A stretch of DNA of 64,000 nucleotides, taken from positions 62,001-126,000 of the forward strand of contig MU401534.1 of assembly GCA_022579005.1 (NCBI GenBank). Direction: 5' to 3'. Positions 11,737 to 23,079 of this stretch are shown one piece after another (within the stretch, counting starts at the first letter, position 1; each line of letters opens with the position of its first letter). Both the position numbers and the translations under genes were made by a program. The notes below the pieces were generated by a model, which saw only the letters and a program-made list of their open reading frames with translations, did not search any database and was not told where the DNA came from. The DNA is from Poronia punctata. Its lineage: Eukaryota; Ascomycota; Sordariomycetes; Xylariales; Xylariaceae.

Positions 11737-13760
11737 ACCCCTTTCTCCTTGAATGTATACCAAGCGTGCGTTTGATTTACTTGAGAAATATTTGCGTTGT
11801 ATTGTACTATACAAGTAAACCGCCCCCCTTACTACCTGATATGCTGGGTGCAACGTCACATGAAGCGTAAAATTAGATGACATTGTTGGAGATATAGTTG
11901 TCCTCGCCTCCAAACCAAAAGGGATAGGAGAGGCAATGATTCAACCTGAAGCAATTCAGGTTACATGAGATAACTTGGGGGCTTCGATACTCCCGTCTAC
12001 CGTAAAGCAAGAATGTATAGAAGAATCAGTAGATTATATATAGCAAACACAGATCGTCGCCTTTTGGTTAATAACCAGGACTTACAATCCACACTGCTCA
12101 GGTTTATAAACCAAATGTATCCAAGTTTAGTTTGCTATTTATTTCTATTTTTTCTGTCGTTGGCAACCGAGGAAAAAAGTAGGAACAATATCTGGTGCAT
12201 ATCGTATATTTGTTTACAATACATCACCATTATCAAATGTGGTCAAATTATCTACGATAGTCTAATAAGTTAGGTTAGCCGTGTCTTGGCTACAACAACT
12301 CCGTAGGGCAGAGCGCAAGGAATTTCCGAGTCGGTACCTTAGTAGTAGTAGAATTTTAACGTCTATCTTAGGTGGGTCCGGGCTAACCAGAAGTCAATTT
12401 TTAAGACGCTCTACCCCACAAGAGTGCCAGGGCACAGGGGTACACGCATTTCTACTGCACATGATAATATAGTCACAATATGTTTACCTGAGGTACAAGT
12501 GCCTATTTCGCGAAGGCAAACAGATTGAGCACTCCATTGTCATTGAATAACTCTCTCAGATTGGAGTTGAAAAGTGAGCATCATGCATGTTGACTTACCT
12601 AGGTTAGGGTGATACCTACGACTTGTTATCCTGATTGGATGTCTTGATTCCCTAGGCAACTTGAAGCGCTGTGTGGGGTAAAATCGGGTACATAAGCAAC
12701 AGACCTTCAAGGTACCTACCTACCTGTAAAGTACTACCTATCGATAACCAGTTTCTATTGGACAGATACTGACTGCACAGTCTCAAAATTTGCTCCGGAG
12801 GTAATGTTTATTATTAGCAGTACCTATTTTCTTGGATTATCTGGTACTTGTCACTATCACTCACCTTACGTAACAATAGATGTGGCCAAGCCTCCTCTTC
12901 TTGTATCTGGGGGACCTACTGTACTTTGTAGTCTGCGTGTCTGAAGTCCACGTAGGTAGTAGTAGAATTTTAACATCTGTCTTTAGATTTATAGTCTGCC
13001 TAGGCTAGGTAGTTCTACTTGTATACGAGTACAGAGATGGAGTTCTGACATACAAGTATACTGTACTTAAACTTGTATCGGATCTCTGCCCTACCTGATG
13101 GGGCCGTCCTTACCGGATTGGGCATACCAAAGCTCGCTATCTTCTGAGACACCGACACAACGCTGGTGCACGTCCTGCCCGCATCTCCACGCCTTATCTG
13201 GACTTTCAAAGCAAGCAACCAACACTGCTCTAGACTAATCCCACACGTCTGCATCTTGGCGCCGTCTTAGGTGCTAGGTTAGCAGTAGTCTAGGTCAACC
13301 TAGTCCAGGTAAAGCAACGCCGCGGCCATCTGGCACCCTGGTCCTAGAAATTTCCCCTATATCTGGCAGTCCCGCAGCCTGGCTGTGCCGATACCCCAAA
13401 GACCACGACGTTGAACTTGGCACACTGGTTGCATACATGCACTCAGCAAGTGGTGTATTTTTGGCTATTGAAACGGACCCCTCACCACCAGACAGCCACC
13501 CGACCGACCAACATTGTCTGTGGACGTGGGGGGGAGAGTACAACAACAATATTCCAACTACAAGGGGCACGCGTGAGGACACAGGAAGTCAGGTTACTCA
13601 CTTACCACGTACGCTAGATACCCGGCGTAAATAACCAGATACAAGACCAAGTAGAAGGACGTTCGCCGGTCGGTCAAGCTTAAGCCTCTCATCTATCCAT
13701 CTATGATCTCGAATTCCTAATCGATACCTCCCTTATGCGACGCTGTCTTCTAAACAGATC
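11737..13760. other. Intergenic, AT-rich part and AGGTAGGT-type words
   Basis: About 2 kb with no convincing gene. The part near 12000-12270 is AT-rich. Two near-identical copies of a 'gtagtagtagaattttaac(a/g)tct' segment sit at about 12342-12366 and 12956-12979, so a short dispersed repeat is present. Several ACCTACCTACC words occur around 12710. Confidence 0.4.
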
Positions 13761-16700
13761 ATGGACAATGACCTCCACACTGCCGACGGCAGTCGTTCTA
13801 CACGACGAGACCGTTTTATGGGGAAGCTGTTCAAGCCCAAGGATAAAAAAGTAACTAGCGAAGAAAGTGCGAACAATATCTCCGACTTCTTAGGTACTTC
13901 CGACCGGCTACAAGTATCCCATCCACCTCCAAGACCGCCGCCTCTCCAGAGCTCATACAGCGCTGGCGCTGGCCCTCCAACCCTCGCTGGCCCTCCAACC
14001 TTGGCCATCGACACTTCGAAAGCGAGCCGTTTCACAAAAGCAGCTACTTATTCAAGCACATCGCAACAGAGTATCCCTTTCCGAGCACAGTCGCGCAGCC
14101 CCGCGCGCCCAAGGAAACACAAGGGATTGGTTGTACGCTTTGTCGACACATATCCCGAGATTATTGGCGAGGGTGGAGAGGAATGTGAGACGGTTGTGAC
14201 CGAGATTGGAAAAAGAAAACCGTTAAAGCCGGCGCCCACGACCGGACAGAAACCGCCGTCTGGGCAGGGACAGGGATATCAAGGATATGGGAGACCATGG
14301 AACACTCAGCAGCCAAAGAGCGAGGACGATTTTGTGCCTGCCCCTATCCGACGGACACAGACAGGCTTCGCTTCTATTCCAGATCCTGATCGCGTCGAGT
14401 CTAAAAAGTCGTTTCTGCGCCCCTCACCGGATCCACCAAAACCGAGAACTCTACCCGCCGGGGAGCCTGTTACGTCGCGTTTTCTCGATACCGAATCAAA
14501 TAAAGACGAGAACCGTCGTTCTTATATTGAAGCCCATCAGCAGGAGCAGAGGAGAGCCGAAGCGATGGCTTTTCACGAGGCAGTCCGGTCATCGAGTGGA
14601 AGTGCGCATCCAGATCGGGAAGCGTATATTTCGTCGCCAGAATCGCTCCGCAACCCGTCACCTCGTCGTCAACGGCAAAATCAACCACAGCAGCAGCAGC
14701 AGTCGGATTTGCAGCTGCAACCATGCGCCGTGCCTGTCACACTTACCGAATCACCGTCTCCCCTGGCTCGAGAAAAGCCTAATACATCACCTATGCCTCC
14801 ACCATCATTGGCAGAATCTGTTTCTAGTATGTTACGGACAGAATCTACAAGGTCACCCCTTACACCCCCAGACAAAAACCCGGCTAGGAGGTCACCTCTC
14901 CCTCGCCAAGACTCGGTACAGACGACTTCCTCTAGAGCCCCCTTGCCGTCTTCATCCACCGGTCAACTGGCCCCTGCCGCGCAATTGCCGAATTTTGACT
15001 GGGAGCCAGCCCCAGCCACTACTCGGACCAAAAGACTGTCTGACGAGCTTCGGGTAAATACCGATTATGCTGCCGATAGCCCCGCCTCAACATATCCGAA
15101 TTCATTGCATTCAACTTCTGATGTCTCTTACAAATCGACGCCCGTTACCTATAACCCCGGATCACGTGGATTCACGTCTTCCTCAGTTGAGAGAACGAGG
15201 TCCGTGCACGATTCCGCTGCTGCGGGAGACAATGCGTTGAACACATTCATCTCTCGCACAAAACATCTGTACGAGCTCTTCCGTTTATATGCCGAGCAGC
15301 AGAAACCACTGGATACCGCCAGGCCAGAAGACGTAAGCCGGGCGGCTTTATGGTGGTTTTTGAGGGGAAGAACGTCGCTGGAAAGTGTCATCAGGAACCG
15401 GCCCAGCAACGCCGACGAGCAACGGCATCTCATTGCACGGTACCAGGCATATACGGACTTGACAAAGGGCTACTGGCTGACAGAAGTCGCTCTACCTGAA
15501 ATTGCAGAGGGCAAGTATAGCCCAACGGGCGGGGAGCTGGGAGAGGTAAGACAGCTACTAATGCACAACCTACGCAAATTGGCCATGTCCATGGAGAGAA
15601 ACGGGTTTCTACCTCCTGAAGAGCCGTTCCTTCCACAAACGATGGACAAATCAATATGGGTAGAATATCCCACCCTCAGCCAAGATGTCCTCGCGCTACT
15701 TAACGGGCGGTGGGGGTCAGTATTAGCCGCGTCACAGCTACCTACGCAAGCAATGGGAGCGCTGGAGGCATTGCCTGTCGGCGATACGGCCAAGTACTTC
15801 ATCTATACCAGGGTATTGGTAGATGTGTACCTCATGGAACAAGGCATCGACTCGGCACAAACTTACTTCCCTTGTATGCTCTCTGTGGTTCGGTCGCCAG
15901 AGGATCCAAATCTCAACTTCATCGTGGCAAGCCAGAACGGGAGCGTATCTCTGCGGATTCAGTCGGATAAGAAGGCCGGCCCAACTTGGCAAAACGTGAA
16001 ATGGAGGCCCGAGGCCCATTCTTTCGAGGTAAAGCTCCCACGCGGCTTCATTTTGGCAATTCAATGCGTCAAAAACGACTTCCAAGTGTTGTGGGGTATC
16101 TTTGACTTTAGTACCAAGGTCCAAGGCTACCTCTATCCTCGACAAGATGAAGTCGTCGCGTATAGCACTATGCTGAGGGGTTTCCATTACTTCGACGCCA
16201 ATCCCCAGGGGCGAGCGTTCCCTAAAGAAGCTGTCGGGCCGTGCAAGATTGCCCTGTTTGAGAAGATTCTGAAGGAGAACAGCCCGACAGGCCCTCGATC
16301 TTTCCACCGCGGTTTCAGAGTCGCCGTAATGACCGGTCCACAAATTCGAACATTGAGTGGAGTATCGCACAACTTTAGCGCGGCAACACCGGTGATATTT
16401 GCTCTGATGCGCGGTGAGCAGCGGTCTCCCCTTCTTCAGTTGCAATTCAACGACGGCAATGACCGGGGCCGTATGGTCATGTCATTTGCGGACGAACAGG
16501 AGCGCGAGAAGCTGTTAAGACTGATTTCGGGAAGCTATGTTCACCACGACGAGGAAGTCGTCACAGATGTGCCGCTAGAAGGCATGAGCATATCCGGGGG
16601 GCTTGCAGATACTAAAGGTGGTTTCCCGGCAACCCAGCGACTGCCATGGCAACGGGCTCGCGTGATCAATGATCGATATGCTAGTGAGGCTCCGCAGACC

Positions 16701-17531
16701 GTCTTGGCAGAGAAGCTGCGGATAGAGATCGACTCTGTGGATAAAACCGGCGTTGGCATCGTTAGCACCCTCACGGACCGGGTGAATGTCGCACCAGGAG
16801 AACTACGTTTGAGACTCGGCACCAAGGACATCCTTACCTTGCAGGTATTGCGGCAACCGCAACTCGACATGACGGTGTCTCTGCTGGAAACGGGTGTCCC
16901 GAAAGAAATAGCCCGAGAATTTGCTAGTTTGCAGAGTTCCGTCCAAAGCAGCTCGACAGTCCGGACTTACCGCTTCCCCAGCTTCAAGGACCTCCACCTC
17001 TTCCAGATGGGGCTTACAGGGTACAACGTACTCTTTGACGGGGTAGCTCTCAGCCTCAATATCTCGCGTAGAATGATGGTGGTCCCTATCCACAAAAAGT
17101 GGGAGTCTGGCACAACCCGCATTCAGGTGGTGAAGCAGGATAAGACTGTGCAATTGCTCGCCTTCTTCGAAGACTGGCACCATGGGCAGTGCATGGGATT
17201 TGTTCTAAAAGGGACCGACGTGTTCGAGTGCTTTAGTCGGAACGGAAAAGCCGGACTCAAACTCGCAGATGCCAAGTTCCCCCTGCCAAGGGTTCCGCCT
17301 GAGGGTGGGGCTAAGACGGAGGACATGGCTTTCCTATGCTTGGATATGCCTGATTTTGCCGGGGAACACGATGATATTTCTATCGTGTTTGAAGACAGTG
17401 GCGGTAAGTCCTCTCCTCTCCTCGCAGAGATTCTGCTTTCTAACGAGACTAACGATGGAATAGAGCGGGACCGTCTTTGCTCAGTGCTGCCAGCGGCGGT
17501 AAAGGGTTCCCGAACTACAAAATCCAAGTGA
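13761..17531 (+). CDS. Conserved fungal protein of unknown function, 1.2-1.3 kaa
   Basis: I do not recognise a named family. The reading frame gives 1256 residues if uninterrupted. The N-terminal ~430 residues are low-complexity, rich in Pro, Ser, Gln and Arg, and carry a short conserved-looking segment KGLVVRFVDTYPEI at about residues 118-131. From about residue 490 onward the protein is ordered, with a helical block (residues about 493-630) followed by several beta-rich segments that look like PH-type modules (by eye only). A consensus intron is likely at 17404-17463: GTAAGT donor, CTAAC near the end, TAG acceptor, 60 nt long. Because 60 is a multiple of three the frame stays open either way; splicing would give 1236 residues and remove 20. 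It could be a membrane- or cortex-associated scaffold, but that is a guess. Confidence 0.8.
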   Translation: MDNDLHTADGSRSTRRDRFMGKLFKPKDKKVTSEESANNISDFLGTSDRLQVSHPPPRPPPLQSSYSAGAGPPTLAGPPTLAIDTSKASRFTKAATYSSTSQQSIPFRAQSRSPARPRKHKGLVVRFVDTYPEIIGEGGEECETVVTEIGKRKPLKPAPTTGQKPPSGQGQGYQGYGRPWNTQQPKSEDDFVPAPIRRTQTGFASIPDPDRVESKKSFLRPSPDPPKPRTLPAGEPVTSRFLDTESNKDENRRSYIEAHQQEQRRAEAMAFHEAVRSSSGSAHPDREAYISSPESLRNPSPRRQRQNQPQQQQQSDLQLQPCAVPVTLTESPSPLAREKPNTSPMPPPSLAESVSSMLRTESTRSPLTPPDKNPARRSPLPRQDSVQTTSSRAPLPSSSTGQLAPAAQLPNFDWEPAPATTRTKRLSDELRVNTDYAADSPASTYPNSLHSTSDVSYKSTPVTYNPGSRGFTSSSVERTRSVHDSAAAGDNALNTFISRTKHLYELFRLYAEQQKPLDTARPEDVSRAALWWFLRGRTSLESVIRNRPSNADEQRHLIARYQAYTDLTKGYWLTEVALPEIAEGKYSPTGGELGEVRQLLMHNLRKLAMSMERNGFLPPEEPFLPQTMDKSIWVEYPTLSQDVLALLNGRWGSVLAASQLPTQAMGALEALPVGDTAKYFIYTRVLVDVYLMEQGIDSAQTYFPCMLSVVRSPEDPNLNFIVASQNGSVSLRIQSDKKAGPTWQNVKWRPEAHSFEVKLPRGFILAIQCVKNDFQVLWGIFDFSTKVQGYLYPRQDEVVAYSTMLRGFHYFDANPQGRAFPKEAVGPCKIALFEKILKENSPTGPRSFHRGFRVAVMTGPQIRTLSGVSHNFSAATPVIFALMRGEQRSPLLQLQFNDGNDRGRMVMSFADEQEREKLLRLISGSYVHHDEEVVTDVPLEGMSISGGLADTKGGFPATQRLPWQRARVINDRYASEAPQTVLAEKLRIEIDSVDKTGVGIVSTLTDRVNVAPGELRLRLGTKDILTLQVLRQPQLDMTVSLLETGVPKEIAREFASLQSSVQSSSTVRTYRFPSFKDLHLFQMGLTGYNVLFDGVALSLNISRRMMVVPIHKKWESGTTRIQVVKQDKTVQLLAFFEDWHHGQCMGFVLKGTDVFECFSRNGKAGLKLADAKFPLPRVPPEGGAKTEDMAFLCLDMPDFAGEHDDISIVFEDSGGKSSPLLAEILLSNETNDGIERDRLCSVLPAAVKGSRTTKSK

Positions 17532-19265
17532 GATTTTGGGACAATGCATGAAGATATGAGAATATGATTTGGGCTTGCAATGACCACGGATACCTCACCA
17601 CAGGTTGAGATGAGATATCCATGAACCCCCCTAATAGTGGTCATGTCTGTTTTGCTACTGTTGGGAAGTCCGCAAGTGAAAGATGTTTAAATACATAAGG
17701 ATGGTGGTAGACAAGAGAGATACAAGACTAAGGCAAGATAGTGTCGACTTACAGACCTAGCCTAGGCATTTGCATTTGCCATGCGGCCGATCTTGTCGAA
17801 CATGGTTTGCTATCCACAATAGCTAGATCGGCCGTATCAAGCATTCTGGGTTACATAGAACAAGATATCAAGGAGAGGGCTGGATCAATGGTGAGGGCGT
17901 TGCATGATGACAGCCTCTCTCCCTTTTATCGAGGTCGTTGCTATATGTAGAGAAACAAGAAACAAGAAGCAAAGAACCATAATTGTTAAAACATTGTTGA
18001 ACCCCAAATAGTTTGTCAGGATTTGCTTCATAGTGATAAGACTGACTCGAAGGCAAGAGCAATTGTGGACACTACGAATTACAGGCATTCCATTCCATGT
18101 TTATTCCTACATCAACACAGCATGCCTGGCCTGTAGATATACAGGTACTGTACGACCCCTAGTATTTATCATTTCTTCCTATAACCAAAGTGAGACTATC
18201 TGCTCCTCATTATTCTCGCCGTTTCATCTGGACTGATATAATGATATATACGTATATGAATTAAATAAACGGGTGGCGCATTCCGGCGCGTGATCCAGGC
18301 GGGTGGAATACATCTACATACGTCATTTTGTAAGAAAGGGGTTTGGACCAAATCTGCTGTGTACTCGTACACAGACGGGTAGCTTGGGCAGTTCCTATTT
18401 GGTGTTCCACGTAAGTACGTGTACTTAATTTCAGGGTCTTTGATGTCTGCCTGGACTCTGGAGCCTGGAGGCGGATAAGGTACGCGTCGCCTGATCAGTT
18501 GGGTCGAGACTTGAGGGGCATGTGAATTACCTACGAATCTTTGACAATCATGATGTTGAATAGTACCTACCAACCTTTTGGAGTATTTATTACAAGGCTG
18601 TTGATATTTTAGCCCTTGTTCCCCGCGATAGCTATATCCTGGTGTACTCGTACTAATGACTTTTGTGCTTGATTAACAGACAACTTCACTCTTTCAAGTA
18701 GCATCAAGTTTTGCTGTCGTGACTCGTCTACCTACAATCGAGGCATTGCTTGGATGAGTTGACCGGCGTATTTTCTAGTGAGGTCATCAGATCGGCATAC
18801 CTAATCGATAGGCTAAAACCCCACCTTTTGACTAGGTTCGTGCTAGGCTCTCATCCGATTCTGGGTTAATGCTACCCTTGTCTTCGACCTCTGACGGTAT
18901 TTGAATACCTTTAGCTAATAATGAAAGTGTGATTTTAGGTACCAGTCAATATACCAGTGTATCCAATTACCGGAATGTACTTTCAGGAGCTGCTCTTGTC
19001 CATCTTTTAGTCTGATTCTAAAGGTATCCGCCAAGTACTTTCAAAAAATAGGTGACATGCAAGGAGGGGTTCACGTTTTTGCACATTGGAAGCTGTCGTC
19101 GCTTTCCCCCACTCATTATTAGTCCAGTAGTCCCTTTCCTTTTCTTTCCCCTTACTCTAGCTACACTGGTAGACTGTACGCAATACCCATATCTACACTT
19201 TAGATACCTATTTTACTTTGATTATACATCGACAACAAGAAGCTATCCGGAACACATAGACCAAC
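17532..19265. other. Intergenic, nothing recognisable
   Basis: About 1.7 kb between a gene end and the oxysterol-binding-type gene. Only short unconvincing frames occur. The last 250 bases are pyrimidine-rich and probably form the promoter and leader of the next gene. Confidence 0.4.
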
Positions 19266-21381
19266 ATGCACGGAGGCAAGATCACCTCGGGGCTAACCCG
19301 TCGCCGGCGAGCGCATTCCAATGCTAGTATGTTATGCTACCCATACGTACTTTTACTTCTGCGTCTTCCACTCGCCGCAACCTATGTGGATGACTAACCC
19401 ACGAAACTCTAGGTAGCAGTGCATCGGTTGACGGGAGCACTGGCGATGTAGATGAGGATACCACTGTGATGGAGCCCGATCAGGGCAATGGTATGTCTTC
19501 AATCATAGTCGCAAGACAGGGAACACCCTGCGTTGTCGATGCTAACTATAGCCCAGTCCTCACCCACATCATCTCGCAACTCCGACCTGGCGCCGATCTG
19601 AGCCGCGTTGTCCTTCCTACCTTCATTCTCGAGCCCCGAAGCATGCTGGAACGGATTACAAAGTAAAACGACCCCACGGTCAGGGGTAAAACAATACCCG
19701 GCTTCTGTTAAGAGGGAGGCTAACCATCGTGTTGAACCACAGCTTCATGTGTCATCCCGAAATGCTGCTCTCTATCCCGGAAATGGAAGACCCTGTCGAT
19801 CGCTTTGTCTCCGTTGTCAAGTTCTACCTGAGCGGTTGGCACATCAGACCCCCGTAAGAGCCCCCTCTCTTCTACCCTCTTGTCTGACATAAACCCCCAG
19901 CGGGCCCTGCTGACGCCCTGGTCGATAGCGGCGTCAAGAAACCTCTGAACCCCGTTCTCGGCGAGGTATTCTCCTGCTACTGGAACTTACCTGACAAGAC
20001 CCGGGCATATTATATATCCGAACAGACATGCCACCACCCTCCCAAGTCGAGCTACTTCTATATGGTTCCCGATCACCATATTCGCATAGACGGTACCTTG
20101 AAACCGAGGAGCAAATTCCTTGGCAACTCGGCCGCAAGTCTGATGGAAGGCGTCGCCGTTCTAAGCTTGCTGAACAGGGGAAAGGACCCACATAAGGGGG
20201 AAAGATAGTGTGTCTCCCATTCACCGGTCTTGGTTGATTATTCTCTATTAACACTTGCCTTCAGTTGGCTCACTCAGCCGAATATGTACGCCCGCGGTAT
20301 TCTTTTCGGAAATATGAAGTACGAGCTGGGCGACCACAGTGTAGTTCGCTGTCCTGAACTAGGTTTAAGCGCCGATATTGAATTCAAGACGAAAGGGTGG
20401 GTGAGCGGCACCTATAATGCGATCGGTGGCACGATAAAAGATGACAAGACGAACCAAATACTGTTCGAGATCTCTGGTCTATGGAGTGAAGAGATGCAGA
20501 TTAAAGACGTCAGGGTGAGCACCGCATCCGCCATATCAAGAGATATGTGACGCGAGACTCTCGATGGACTAACGGTCAATGGATGGTATAGAACGGCAAA
20601 AAACAGATGTTTTTCGATGCTCGGAAGGCGAGACCTTCAAGGCCGAAAGTCCGACCTCTTGAGGAGCAGCATGATAACGAGTCGCAAAAACTCTGGTATA
20701 ACACAGCACAGGCCGTAAAAGTCAAGAATCACGAGCTCGCTACCGACGAGAAGACCAAGATCGAAGACAAGCAACGGGAGGAAGCCGCCAAGAGAAATGC
20801 AGCGGGCGTCGAATGGCATCCCCGACTTTTCAGGCCCGTCAACCCTGATATTGACGGCCATGATGAATATATAGAGAACCTCGAGTGGATCATAAACGCG
20901 ACGATGTAAGGTGACATGGTAACTAATTTGTGGTCTGACATGTACTAATTTGAGTCGCAGTGATGTCGATACGCCGGAGAAACAGGCGGAACAGATTATG
21001 CACATCTACCCTATAATACCGGGTCAGGTTTGTAACGAACGAGAGATACCTCCACGACATGCGTCTACTCATACTGCCAACCCCGGCCAAGCCGAAAAGC
21101 CTTCGGATGACCATGGAGGGGATCTGATCGACTTTGGACAACATGATGACCCTGCCCCTGCCCCTGCCCCTGCCCCTGCCAAACCTGAGAGAAAACCGTC
21201 GACCGATATCTCCGAGTTGTTGCAAACGACTGGGAAGAAGGCCGATGGACCTCTTCTTGATTTCACCCACGATCTGCATAAGGATCTCCCTTCGGATAAA
21301 GCCAATGCGTCGTCGGATCTGAAGCGGACAGATACTGCAGAAAGCCACGACAATGACGACTTTTTCGATGCTGAGGAATGA
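19266..21381 (+). CDS. Oxysterol-binding-protein-related lipid transfer protein (Osh6/Osh7-like)
   Basis: Cytosolic lipid-transfer protein of the ORP family. Eight exons join in frame: 19266-19326, 19413-19490, 19557-19662, 19743-19853, 19929-20207, 20265-20514, 20592-20905 and 20961-21381, giving 539 residues. The [15 protein letters not shown] segment resembles the phosphatidylserine-binding region of yeast Osh6/7. [14 protein letters not shown] and the lipid-headgroup motif [14 protein letters not shown] follow; most family members have Ser where this protein has Cys. An [17 protein letters not shown] stretch and a long C-terminal charged helix are also typical. The C-terminus has a PAPAPAPA run from a (ccctgc)n-like repeat and ends in an acidic tail. 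The acceptor at 19928 was preferred over a nearer AG at 19900 because only it keeps the frame and restores [14 protein letters not shown]. The short 55-residue N-terminus lacks a PH domain. Likely role: phosphatidylserine or sterol counter-transport at ER contact sites, by analogy. Confidence 0.9.
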
Positions 21382-22449
21382 GTGGCGTTATACCCCAGGA
21401 ACGAATCAGAAACACAAGCAAGCCATGGATATTTGAGCAACCATGAATGAGATAAGTAATGGGTCTTAAGGGCTTGTGTGCCGCGAAAGCAAGATGCAAA
21501 AACTCAGCACGATCAGAGAGCAACAGAAAGAGAATTGTAAAGGGACCAGGCGGCATAGCCGGCCTACATACCGTGTGTGGTGCGCCTTACTCTACCTCTA
21601 TATCGGGGAAGCCATGATCTCAGATGTACGAGGTGGGTGACAAGTCATGAAACAGAGGAGTCATTTAATTTTTAGAGCACTGGTCGAGCAATGTTGGCTA
21701 TGCTAACAACGAATTGGACGAAAAGATGACGCCGCTGTATATACCCATGTAGCCTGTCGATACCACGCCGTTTATGCATTGCCCTACAAGTCTTCGCTAG
21801 TATGCACCGTAAAAAAGAATTACACATGTAAGAGTTTGGTAGCTCAAATTTTTTAATTTAAAAAAAAAAAAAAAAAAATTGTCAGATTCACTTTTTACTT
21901 TCAAAGTGAGCTAGGCCATATTCATGTTATCAAAGGAAATTGTAATTAATGGGCCATGTAACCGCAGGCCTAGGCAGTGTACACTCTCTGCTGTTACGAT
22001 AAGGGGGTATCAAAATCCCGGCCGCCGTATTTTCCATATCATACTTTTGCATGCTCGTGTTGCTCGCGTGCCGACCTCACATGCGCAGCTTGCCTTGGTT
22101 GTAATCTATCCTCATGCTTTCCCATTCAGACGTATGAGGTCTATGCAATTCCAGGCATGAAACGAATCAAACCACACCCCCCATGCCACGATTTCTTAAC
22201 CCTGCCATATCTCTGCGTGGATTATCAGGGTTATGGTAGTCCCCGATTATGTGTCCGTCTTCTAGGCGGGCAGCGTTATATCTGCCTCGTGGTAGGTAAT
22301 TGTTGTTTTACACCTCGGGACATGTCCATATCAATATTTGCGATGTCCTTATTGGCCCATCATCCCCAGTAGGCCATCAAATCCCGATCCTAATCCGACT
22401 GGGAGGTTGTTTTGGAAGGCGAACCAGATGATAAGGAGGTCAGACCATG
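21382..22449. other. Intergenic between convergent genes, with an A-homopolymer
   Basis: About 1 kb between convergent genes. A run of about 19 A residues lies near 21861-21879 after a T/A-rich stretch. No gene is seen. Confidence 0.4.
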
Positions 22450-23079
22450 CTAAAATCTCCTCCTCGTAGGTTCAGGACTAGGGCTCCTCGACATACTCTT
22501 CTCATCCCTGCCTCGCATCTTCAACCACTTCTTCGTCGAGAGCGTGAGCTCCCTATCGAGCTCGGGGGACGGGTTCTTGCGATGTATGAAATTACAGAAG
22601 CCGCCCCTGACGCAGCCCTCGCCGGAATTCAGTCTGCAGCAGGCCTCCCTGAAGTCCGTGACGGGGCTCAACTCGCAGTAGATGGGGCGGCCGGCGTACC
22701 AGCGGCTGTTGAGGTCGTCGCAGGCCCTCTGGGCGGAGTCCTCGTACTTGAAGCGCGCGTACACGTTGCCGATCAGGTGGTCGTTTGTGTTGTCGCACAC
22801 GACGAGCTCCTCCAGCTCGCCGTACTTGCAGAGCTCGCACCAGAGGTCCTCGTAGAAGGCGTCGAAGTGGTTCATGCACTGTTCCGGCGTCAGGCGGGAC
22901 TTCGGGTCGTGCGCCGGGTTCTGGTACATGGATGGGAGGAGGATGGTCTGCGAGTACGAGGGCTTGACGTGCTTGCGCGAACAGCGGTCGCCGTGGCGGC
23001 AGGCGCCGATCTTGTAGTAGAAGGAGCAGTTGACTTTGTCTTGCTCTGTGCCGAAGATGGAGGCTAGGAAGTTGGCCAT
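22450..23079 (-). CDS. U2AF small subunit (U2AF35/U2AF23-like splicing factor)
   Basis: Nuclear splicing factor that recognises the AG at 3' splice sites as a heterodimer with the large U2AF subunit. The gene is one uninterrupted frame of 209 residues. Domain order: a CCCH zinc finger at about residues 16-40 (C-x8-C-x5-C-x3-H spacing in SFYYKIGACRHGDRC), a U2AF-homology RRM at about residues 65-145 with the GNVYARFKYE segment, a second CCCH finger at about residues 147-166 (CCRLNSGEGCVRGGFCNFIH), and a short Ser/Arg/Pro tail. This is the usual fungal length with a reduced RS domain. The ATG at 23079 gives the family's conserved start, MANFLASIFGTEQDKVNCSF. A long open frame on the opposite strand is a composition shadow of this GC-rich gene. 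Confidence 0.96.
   Translation of the reverse strand: MANFLASIFGTEQDKVNCSFYYKIGACRHGDRCSRKHVKPSYSQTILLPSMYQNPAHDPKSRLTPEQCMNHFDAFYEDLWCELCKYGELEELVVCDNTNDHLIGNVYARFKYEDSAQRACDDLNSRWYAGRPIYCELSPVTDFREACCRLNSGEGCVRGGFCNFIHRKNPSPELDRELTLSTKKWLKMRGRDEKSMSRSPSPEPTRRRF

Noticed and set aside
14287..15057. 256-codon plus-strand frame within the large unknown gene
   Set aside because: Alternative frame of the low-complexity N-terminal part of 13761-17531; Ser/Leu/His-rich without domain content.
19893..19928. Nearer acceptor at 19900 for the oxysterol-binding-type gene
   Set aside because: It leads to an in-frame stop within four codons; the acceptor at 19928 restores the conserved [10 protein letters not shown] segment.
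22447..23067. 206-codon frame on the plus strand opposite the U2AF gene
   Set aside because: It is a composition shadow of a GC-biased gene; the minus-strand frame has full U2AF domain content.
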